Source: Chrysiogenia bacterium (lineage in GTDB: Bacteria; JAGRBM01). Taken from it: a stretch of 16,474 nt of DNA. Every line of letters starts with the position of its first letter. The stretch's first letter is position 1. The stretch is from positions 1 to 16,474 of the forward strand of contig JAGRBM010000264.1 in assembly GCA_020434085.1 (NCBI GenBank). Direction: 5' to 3'. Shown in pieces: positions 7,640-13,177 of this stretch. Under the pieces are notes generated by a model. That model was not told the origin of the DNA, ran no database searches, and saw nothing but the letters and a program-made list of their open reading frames with translations. The translations under genes were made by a program, and so were the position numbers.

Positions 7640-8431
7640 CTTTCGAAAGACGGACTTCATCGAGTCGACGAGGCCCTTTTTCTCTTTGCTCTCGGCGCCG
7701 GCGCTCATGACCCGCTGCGCCTGCGAGGCAAAGGCCTTTGCCTCGCGGGCGGCGGCGGCGTTCTTGTCGTTGAGCTGCACGGCCTTGCGGAACATGTCGT
7801 AGGCAATGGCGGGCTTGTCCTCGATCTTCGCGATATAACCCATGTAGAGATAGGCCTGATCGGAGTTCGGATTGATCTCCAGCGCCTTCTTGAGATAGGC
7901 CTTGCCCTTTTGCTTGTTCACGACCGGATCGCCCTTGCGTTTCTTGTAGGTGGCCCAGCCCAGAAGTGCCCAGTAGTCGGCCTCATCGCTTTTTACCTTG
8001 ATGGCCAGGCGCAAGTACTGTTCGGCCTCATCCATGTTGCCCTGCTTGACGCAGATCTCGGCCTTCTGGAACTCCATCTCGGCGCGCAGTGCGCGCTGGG
8101 CCTGCTCGACGGCTTCGTCCTCTTCGACGGCGTTGCCGGCGAGCACTTCCTTGTAGTGGTCTCGTTTCTCGGTGTTGCTGAGGACGTTGTAGGCGTCCGT
8201 AATCTTGCCGAAGATCTCGTCAGCCTTGCTCCTGTCCTCGCCGCTCAAAACCATGCCGGCAAAGGCATCACTGTGAAACTGCTTGGCCAACTGGAAATAG
8301 GCCTTCTTGATTTCGGCTTCGCCCGCTTCGGGCTCAAGGCCGAGCACCTCGAAGTGGTTGCCCTCGTGAACGCGGGCATAGCTCTCGTTGATGAGCTTGC
8401 GGGCGGCTTCTGATTCCTCGGGCGAGGCCAT
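7634..8431 (-). CDS. J-domain/TPR protein with degenerate HPD motif
   Basis: A 265-residue soluble protein. I chose the ATG at 8431 because GGAG at 8440-8443 lies 8 bases upstream; the frame extends a further 14 codons, and those look non-coding. Residues 24-90 resemble a DnaJ J domain (HFEVLGLEPEAGEAEIKKAY, then ITDAYNVLSNTEKRDHY), but the obligatory His-Pro-Asp is His53-Ser54-Asp55. Residues about 125-245 are TPR-like helical repeats (for example AEQYLRLAIKVKSDEADYWA and KAYLKKALEINPNSDQAYLY). A basic tail (SMKSVFRKR) ends the protein. No signal peptide or membrane helix is visible. It shares layout and local sequence with the larger gene at 8553-10484, so the two are probably paralogues. 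It could be a co-chaperone-like adaptor, but stimulation of DnaK ATPase is doubtful given the Ser. Confidence 0.85.
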   Translation of the reverse strand: MASPEESEAARKLINESYARVHEGNHFEVLGLEPEAGEAEIKKAYFQLAKQFHSDAFAGMVLSGEDRSKADEIFGKITDAYNVLSNTEKRDHYKEVLAGNAVEEDEAVEQAQRALRAEMEFQKAEICVKQGNMDEAEQYLRLAIKVKSDEADYWALLGWATYKKRKGDPVVNKQKGKAYLKKALEINPNSDQAYLYMGYIAKIEDKPAIAYDMFRKAVQLNDKNAAAAREAKAFASQAQRVMSAGAESKEKKGLVDSMKSVFRKR

Positions 8432-8499
8432 GGTGAATACTCCACAATGCCGTGACGACCTGGCGGGCCGCACAAATCGCTGAAATTCGGCTGATTTTA

Positions 8500-8529
8500 A
8501 GTATAGAGCGATTGGCCCGGTCGCGGCAA
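8500..8529 (-). promoter_or_regulatory. Candidate sigma-70 promoter for the J-TPR gene
   Basis: Reading leftward, TTGCCG (8529-8524) and TATACT (8505-8500) are separated by 18 bases. They match the consensus at 4 of 6 and 5 of 6 positions and sit in an AT-richer patch of a GC-rich region. Transcription would start near 8493, giving a leader of about 60 bases before the ATG at 8431. This is the best promoter match I see in the window. Confidence 0.5.
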
Positions 8530-8537
8530 CGCCCCGG

Positions 8538-8566
8538 AAAACAGCGCTGGAATCAGGCCGGCGCTG
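8538..8566 (-). terminator. Possible intrinsic terminator of the receiver-PATAN-J-TPR gene
   Basis: Reading leftward, CAGCGC (8566-8561) can pair with GCGCTG (8547-8542), with an inner GG/CC pairing, and is followed by TTTT (8541-8538). The stem spans the TGA at 8555-8553. It is short and has a mismatch, so it is a weak candidate. If it works, it would separate this gene from the downstream J-TPR gene, which appears to have its own promoter. Confidence 0.35.
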
Positions 8567-10484
8567 AGCCCTTGGTCTGTTCGATCAAGGTGTCGATCTG
8601 GTGCAGGTCGCGCTGAATGGCCTCGTCATCGGGACGCACCGCCAGCGCGGCCTCGAAATGGCGCTTGGCCATCATGTGCTTGCCCTCATAGGCATAAATC
8701 CGGCCCAGTTCGAGCAGTGCCATCGCGTTGTTGGGATCGATGGCCAGCGCCCGGTTCATGTGCGAGCGCGCCTCCATCGAGCGCGTAGTATCACTGCGGA
8801 AGAGCGCCACACCGAAGTGGACGTGATACTCGGGCTCCAGCGGATTCTGCTCCACCGCCACGCGAAGCGCGTCGATGGCCCCGTTGAAATCCCCCTGTTC
8901 GAGCAGTTCCTGGCCCTTGCAGAACTCCATCTCCGCCCCCAGGGTTGCCGAGAGGTCGCTGAGCACGATTTCCTTACTCCGCTCAAGAAAGGCCTCGTAT
9001 TCGGCGCGGCTCGCAGCCGAGGAAAGCGTGCGGTAGGCCAGTTCCACTTTCAGGAAGATCTCTTCGAGCTTCGATGCCACGGGACCCAGATTGAACTTTG
9101 CGTAGTTGTCGGGGTGGTATTTTTTCGAGAGCTTTTCGTACTGCTCGCGGGTGCGCTCGTCGGTCGTATTTTCCGCCGAAACGCCCAACACTTGGAAGTA
9201 GTTGTAGGAATTGACGCGCAGGTAATTCTCCATGATTACCTCGCGCATCTTCTCGTCTTCCTCGCTGACGGGGTTGATCTCGTCGCTCACGCGGCCCGTC
9301 CGCCTGAGCATCAGGTCGTCGGCCGGCCGGGGTTCGGTGCGCAGCACCACCATGTCGCAGAGCAGCAGCGTGGTGAGCACCCGGAGGAAGTTCTTGATCT
9401 CAATGTTCGACTGGGCAACGAAATCGTGAACCGGCTCAACCCCGCGAAGGGAATTGGCCATGCGACGGTCATCCTCGCTCAGGCCGAGGCGGTCGAAGTA
9501 GCGAACGAAATTCTCATTGACCTGCGGGTAGGCCCCCTGCGCAGCTTCAAAAAGCGGGCCGAGTTTGGGCACGCCGTAGAAGCGCTTGACGCCCTCGGCC
9601 ACCGCCGAGTGGGAATCGAGTTCGAGCAGCGTCAGCTTGTCGAGAAAGGATTCGGTGCGCGAGAAGGAATAGCTGCCGCTGTCCCAGGTAAAACCCTGGA
9701 TGAGCTTTTCGCGCGCCTGTTCCTGCAACGCACTGTAGAGTTCCTGAAACGTGAGCAGCCCCAGCTCGATGAGCGCCTCGCCCTGCCGGATGTTCTTGAC
9801 CTGCATGAGCTGCGTGGCCTGCTGGTATTGCTCCTCGGTGATGCGGCCTTTTTCGACCAGAAGCCGGCCCAAATTTTCCTGCCGGTTCTGGCTGGCCACG
9901 TAGACGGGCACGCCGCGCAGGAAATACAGCGTGCGCGTGGCCAGCTCGCGCTCCATGCTGAGCACGCCGGTCTCGCGCCCACGGAAGATTGCCATGAGCA
10001 GCAAAGGGTAGGTGAAGTTACCCAGCTCACCGCGCTCGATCTGATCGGGAGAAAAGTCGAGTGCGTCGGGACGCAGGTCGAGCTTCACGCGCGGCGCCGC
10101 GCCGCTTCCAAGGCGGATGATTTCGTTGTAGACCTGTTCGGAATCGAGGGGTTTGATGAAGTAGCCGCGGGCGCCGAACTCTTCACGAATGTTGCGCTGC
10201 TGGTCGCGGGTGCGAACGACGTCGCTGACCAGAATCACCGGGGTGCCGCTGGCATCATTAACCCGGGCGCACAGGTCGAGACCGCTGCCCTCGGGCAGAA
10301 TCACGTCGCTGAGCACCACCTGGGGGCGCACGTCGCGGAAGATCTCGAAGCCTTCGTCGGCGCCGCTGGCCTGCAGCACGCGCAGCCCCTGGGCCTTGAG
10401 ATAGTCCGCCAGCGCTGCACGCGCGGCGCTGTCTCCGTCGACCAGAAGGACCGACTCGACCGCTTCTTTTTCAGCCTCACCCAT
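8553..10484 (-). CDS. Response-regulator receiver / PATAN (DUF4388) / J-domain / TPR fusion protein
   Basis: A 643-residue multidomain signalling protein. Residues about 11-125 are a receiver domain: LLVDGD near the start, phosphoacceptor Asp60 in VVLSDVILP, Ser87 and Lys111 (KP). The second acidic residue usual after Asp16 is Gly17, with Asp18 next. Residues about 145-300 match PATAN/DUF4388 (GVLSMERELATRTLYFLRG, then NLGRLLVEKGRITEEQY and QGFTWDSGSYSF). A J domain (about 425-495) has intact His457-Pro458-Asp459, and TPR repeats fill about 530-640. There is no DNA-binding or enzymatic output domain, so output is probably by protein contact, perhaps with DnaK. I took the ATG at 10484, just before the receiver fold. 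An ATG at 10544 would add 20 residues; neither has a strong ribosome-binding site. Such fusions are typical of deltaproteobacterial-type genomes. Confidence 0.87.
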   Translation of the reverse strand: MGEAEKEAVESVLLVDGDSAARAALADYLKAQGLRVLQASGADEGFEIFRDVRPQVVLSDVILPEGSGLDLCARVNDASGTPVILVSDVVRTRDQQRNIREEFGARGYFIKPLDSEQVYNEIIRLGSGAAPRVKLDLRPDALDFSPDQIERGELGNFTYPLLLMAIFRGRETGVLSMERELATRTLYFLRGVPVYVASQNRQENLGRLLVEKGRITEEQYQQATQLMQVKNIRQGEALIELGLLTFQELYSALQEQAREKLIQGFTWDSGSYSFSRTESFLDKLTLLELDSHSAVAEGVKRFYGVPKLGPLFEAAQGAYPQVNENFVRYFDRLGLSEDDRRMANSLRGVEPVHDFVAQSNIEIKNFLRVLTTLLLCDMVVLRTEPRPADDLMLRRTGRVSDEINPVSEEDEKMREVIMENYLRVNSYNYFQVLGVSAENTTDERTREQYEKLSKKYHPDNYAKFNLGPVASKLEEIFLKVELAYRTLSSAASRAEYEAFLERSKEIVLSDLSATLGAEMEFCKGQELLEQGDFNGAIDALRVAVEQNPLEPEYHVHFGVALFRSDTTRSMEARSHMNRALAIDPNNAMALLELGRIYAYEGKHMMAKRHFEAALAVRPDDEAIQRDLHQIDTLIEQTKGSAPA

Positions 10485-10518
10485 ACTCGCTATGTAGCCT
10501 AGCTGGCTCCTGAAATCA

Positions 10519-10549
10519 TTGACAATTTCCCGTTTCGGGGCCATCAAAT
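10519..10549. promoter_or_regulatory. Candidate promoter(s) in the divergent receiver-protein/coaE gap
   Basis: A perfect -35 box TTGACA lies at 10519-10524 on the + strand. TCAAAT at 10544-10549 is a fair -10, but the spacing is 19 bases, longer than ideal. Using it, coaE transcription would start near 10556, about 47 bases before its ATG. On the opposite strand TTGATG (10547-10542) could serve the leftward gene, with a poor -10 overlapping the same TTGACA, so the two promoters might exclude each other. Confidence 0.35.
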
Positions 10550-10602
10550 GAGAGGATGGCCCTCCCCCAGCGCGCGGGGCCCTCCGGGGCGAAGCAACTC
10601 TC

Positions 10603-11208
10603 ATGAAGATCTTTGGTCTAACCGGCGGAATCGCATGCGGCAAGAGCACGGTCAGCGCCCTGCTCACCGGGCACGGCGCCAGGGTGATCGACGCTGACCA
10701 GATTGCCCGCGACGTGGTCCTACCGGGGAAACCGGCCTACAAGGACATCGTGGCCGCCTTCGGCGAGGGCGTGCTGGCCCCCGACGGGACGCTCAATCGC
10801 CCGGCGCTGGGAAAAATCGTCTTTGCCGACGAGAAGGCCCGCGCCCGCCTCAACGCCATCACCCACCCCAGAATCGCCCAGGAAACCGCCCAACGAATCC
10901 AGGCTGAGCGGGCCGCCGGGACGCAGATCCTGATCTACGACGCCGCCCTGCTGGTCGAGACGGGCGGCTACAAGATGTACGAGGCCCTTATCGTCGTGAG
11001 CGCCCGCCCGGAGGTCCAGATGGAACGCCTCATCGCCCGTGACGGGATCTCCGAGGAAGAGGCCCGGCAGAAGATCGCCGCCCAGCTCCCGCTGGAGGAG
11101 AAAGAGGCGGTCGCCGACTACGTGATCGACAACTCGGGCACCCTCGAAGAGCTCAAAACCCGGGTGGATGCCCTCTGGGCCTTGCTGGCCGAGCGGGCGG
11201 GACTCTAG
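10603..11208 (+). CDS. coaE: Dephospho-CoA kinase
   Basis: Phosphorylates the 3'-hydroxyl of dephospho-CoA, the last step of coenzyme A synthesis, in the cytoplasm. The 201 residues match the family length. The P-loop GGIACGKST lies at residues 8-16, followed by VIDADQIARDVV (adenosine/CoA-binding region), NAITHPRI, and a lid-region arginine in MERLIARDGISEEEARQKIA. The C-terminal ADYVIDNSGTLEEL is also characteristic. The ATG at 10603 sets the P-loop at the usual distance from the N terminus, although the upstream ribosome-binding site is weak (GGGGCGAAG). The gene is divergent from the receiver-PATAN protein. The exported TPR gene follows 29 bases after its TAG, so the two may be co-transcribed. 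Confidence 0.96.
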   Translation: MKIFGLTGGIACGKSTVSALLTGHGARVIDADQIARDVVLPGKPAYKDIVAAFGEGVLAPDGTLNRPALGKIVFADEKARARLNAITHPRIAQETAQRIQAERAAGTQILIYDAALLVETGGYKMYEALIVVSARPEVQMERLIARDGISEEEARQKIAAQLPLEEKEAVADYVIDNSGTLEELKTRVDALWALLAERAGL

Positions 11209-11237
11209 GTGGCATCAGCCGCTCCCCTGCGCTAGGT

Positions 11238-12206
11238 ATGTTCTCCATGATTCAACGCCGCACCCTCGCCCTGATCCTGCTTTTCCTTGGCCTGAGCCTC
11301 CAGTTGCCGCTCGCCCGCCCTGCCCGTGCCGCCGATCTCGACCGGATCGAGCAGCGCATGATGGGCGACGAGGGCGATGCCAGATGGATGCGCGATCAGG
11401 ATCTCGAGGAACTGCGCGGGGAACTCAACGAAGCCCTGAATGAGCGCCCCAATTCCACGCGCGCGCTCATTCTGCGCGGCATCGTTCACATGAAGCTCCG
11501 CCGCCTGCGCTCGGCCCGCGCCGATTTCGAGCAGGCCGTGCGCGGCCAGCCCCGCAACGCGCTGGCCCACTACAATCTGGCGCTGGCTCTCGAACGGCTG
11601 GGCCAGTACGGCGATGCCAGGGATTCCTACGAGCGCGCGGTGTTGCTCGACGCGGGCCTCGCCCCCGCCCAGTACAATCTGGGGCGCATCTACGAAAATT
11701 CGGGAGATCCCAAGCGCGCCGAGAGCGCCTACTACGCCGCATGGCTGGCCCTGCCCAAGAGCACGCGCATTCTCAACTCCCTGGGCAATGTGCGCTTCAA
11801 GCAGGGCGACTACCGCGGCGCCATGATCTACTACGACGAGGCCAAGGCCACCGCGCCGGGTTCGGGCATCGTGCTCCACAACCGGGCCCTGACCCTCGAA
11901 TACCTCCAGCGCTACGAAGATGCGCTTGTCTCCTATCAGGAAGCCACGGAGGCCTCCCCCAAGTGGGAAGATCCCCGCCTTGGCCTCGCGCGCTGCGCCT
12001 ACCGGCTCAACAAGTGGGACAAGGCAGAAGAAGCCCTGGCCCCCATTCTGGAGGCCAAGGGCAAGGACGGCGAACAGGCCCGCCTGCTCCACGAAGCAGT
12101 GATCGCCCAGCGCGAGGGACGCCCCGTGCCGGGCGCGAAGATCGAGACGCCCGAAGAGCCGGCGCAGGAAGCCGACGACGCGCCTGCAAAACCGGAAGAG
12201 AAATAA
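11238..12206 (+). CDS. Exported tetratricopeptide-repeat protein
   Basis: A 322-residue TPR protein. The N terminus (MIQRRT, then a hydrophobic run from about residue 9 to 26, then PARA with an AxA-type site before about residue 32) is a Sec signal peptide, so the mature protein is probably periplasmic. No lipobox cysteine is seen. About six TPR units run from roughly residue 73 to 278, for example DFEQAVRGQPRNALAHYNLA, SYERAVLLDAGLAPAQYNLG and YYDEAKATAPGSGIVLHNRA. The tail is acidic and low in complexity (EEPAQEADDAPAKPEEK). The start could be the ATG at 11238 or the one at 11247, for which AGG at 11234-11236 is better spaced. It probably scaffolds protein-protein contacts; no specific partner is evident. 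Confidence 0.85.
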   Translation: MFSMIQRRTLALILLFLGLSLQLPLARPARAADLDRIEQRMMGDEGDARWMRDQDLEELRGELNEALNERPNSTRALILRGIVHMKLRRLRSARADFEQAVRGQPRNALAHYNLALALERLGQYGDARDSYERAVLLDAGLAPAQYNLGRIYENSGDPKRAESAYYAAWLALPKSTRILNSLGNVRFKQGDYRGAMIYYDEAKATAPGSGIVLHNRALTLEYLQRYEDALVSYQEATEASPKWEDPRLGLARCAYRLNKWDKAEEALAPILEAKGKDGEQARLLHEAVIAQREGRPVPGAKIETPEEPAQEADDAPAKPEEK

Positions 12207-12207
12207 C

Positions 12208-12287
12208 CGCCAAGTCGCCAAGGACGCCAAGGGTGTTGTAGGTGCCTGATCTTCCTTGGCGTTCTTGGCGTTCTTGGCGACTTGGCG
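12208..12287. repeat. Long palindromic CGCCAAG/CTTGGCG repeat element
   Basis: Three CGCCAAG units (12208-12214, 12216-12222, 12225-12231) are mirrored by three CTTGGCG units (12264-12270, 12273-12279, 12281-12287). They form a stem of about 24 bp with a single G-T mismatch. A further CTTGGCG unit at 12255-12261 lies inside the loop. The element starts right after the TPR stop codon and sits between convergent genes. It resembles the CGCCAAG-type dispersed palindromic repeats found in many high-GC bacterial genomes. In RNA it would form a very stable hairpin and could block read-through from either side. Confidence 0.75.
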
Positions 12288-12320
12288 ATTTGTTCTTCCC
12301 CTCTTCGAATTACCGGAATC

Positions 12321-12349
12321 CAACAAGAAAGGGCGGGTAAACCCCGCCC
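12321..12349 (-). terminator. GC-rich hairpin, probable terminator of the CRP-like gene
   Basis: GGGCGGG (12331-12337) and CCCGCCC (12343-12349) form a 7-bp stem with a 5-base loop. Read leftward from the CRP-like gene, the stem is followed by TTTCTTGTTG, a fair U-rich tail. A smaller AAATCG/CGATTT stem (12354-12371) lies between it and the stop codon. The motif also resembles a dispersed GTAGGGGCGGG-type repeat, so it may be a mobile repeat acting as a terminator. Confidence 0.5.
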
Positions 12350-12372
12350 CTACAAATCGATGAACCGATTTC

Positions 12373-13035
12373 TTAACCGTGAATGATGATCTTCTTGCCC
12401 TGGATGGTGAGGTAGCCATCCTTGGCCAGGTCCGAGAGGACGCGGGAGACGGTCTCGCGCGAGGTGCCGATCATGGAGGCGATCTCCTGATGGGTCGGAC
12501 GGTTTTCGATGGTGATGCCCTGGTCGGTGACGACGCCTTCGGTCTCGGAGATATCCAGCAGGACGCGGGCCACGCGGCCGTAGACGTCGAGCAGTGCCAG
12601 ATTGCCGATCTTCTCGTCGGCGCGGCGCAGGCGGCGGCTCATCTCCACCAGCACGCCGATGGCGACCGTCGGATACTGCCGGATGTGGGCCAGGAAATCA
12701 TCGCGCTTGATGGAGAGCAGCACCGAGGGGGCCTTCGTCGTAACGTCGGCGCTGCGGGGCTCGGAGTCGAGCAGCGCCATCTCGCCAAAGAAATCGCCGT
12801 CGGCCAGCGTGGTGAGGATGATCTCGCGACCGTCCTCGCCATAGCGGGAAACCTTCACCTTGCCCGAGGCAATGATGAACATGGAGTCGCCCGGATCCAT
12901 CTGATGCAGGACGGGCGTATCCTTGGGGTATTCCTTGACCGACGTCAGGGCCACAAGGTCCGAGAGTTCGTCCTGTGAGAGCTGGGCAAAAATACTGACT
13001 TTTGAGAGCAGTTCTGCTCTCTCTTTTTCATCCAT
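12373..13035 (-). CDS. CRP/FNR-family transcriptional regulator (CRP-like)
   Basis: A 220-residue DNA-binding regulator with the CRP layout. A cyclic-nucleotide-binding-type beta roll covers about residues 14-125, with pocket motif FGEMALLDSEPRSA (Gly84-Glu85, Arg94-Ser95). The dimer helix includes EKIGNLALLDVYGRVA, and a winged helix-turn-helix spans about 168-215. The recognition helix SRETVSRVL (Arg193, Glu194, Arg198) closely matches E. coli CRP, predicting TGTGA-type half sites. No N-terminal cysteine cluster is present, so it is not an FNR oxygen sensor. The two residues that contact the cAMP adenine in E. coli CRP (Thr127, Ser128) align with Ala139 and Asp140, so the ligand is uncertain. 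AGGG at 13043-13046 lies 7 bases before the ATG. It is downstream of glnD on the same strand, 142 bases away. Confidence 0.92.
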   Translation of the reverse strand: MDEKERAELLSKVSIFAQLSQDELSDLVALTSVKEYPKDTPVLHQMDPGDSMFIIASGKVKVSRYGEDGREIILTTLADGDFFGEMALLDSEPRSADVTTKAPSVLLSIKRDDFLAHIRQYPTVAIGVLVEMSRRLRRADEKIGNLALLDVYGRVARVLLDISETEGVVTDQGITIENRPTHQEIASMIGTSRETVSRVLSDLAKDGYLTIQGKKIIIHG

Positions 13036-13100
13036 TCCAAGTCCCTGAGCGAGCCGGGTCGCAATCGCGCCCAGTCCCCCTCCCGTGTGGAATTCCTGAA

Positions 13101-13131
13101 TTGACTACCACAACCGTCACTGTACGGTCAA
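13101..13131 (-). promoter_or_regulatory. Candidate promoter/operator upstream of the CRP-like gene
   Basis: In the 142-base glnD/CRP-like gap, ACCGT (13113-13117) and ACGGT (13124-13128) form an inverted repeat with 6 bases between. TTGAC (13101-13105) and GTCAA (13127-13131) form an outer pair. Reading leftward, TTGACC (13131-13126) is a good -35, but the sequence 17-18 bases on (GTAGTC/TAGTCA) is a poor -10, as expected for an activator-dependent or regulated promoter. The dyad does not match a CRP TGTGA-N6-TCACA site. Functional assignment is speculative. Confidence 0.3.
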
Positions 13132-13177
13132 CTATCCGGAATCTTTGGCCTTCTGGCAAGCGACCCGGTGCAGGGGG

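Noticed and set aside
8601-10502. A 633-codon + strand open frame opposite the receiver-PATAN-J-TPR gene
   Set aside because: It is an antisense shadow in codon register, with no family resemblance.
12207-12372. Possible CRISPR array, from repeated CTTGGCG units
   Set aside because: The units are 7 bases long, separated by only 1-2 bases and arranged as a palindrome, with no spacers and no cas genes.
11232-12419. A 395-codon leftward open frame reading through the CGCCAAG repeat and opposite the TPR gene
   Set aside because: Its N-terminal part is a translation of the repeat elements (VAKNAKNAKED-like, LASLATWRL-like), a known source of spurious proteins. The rest is an antisense shadow of the TPR gene.
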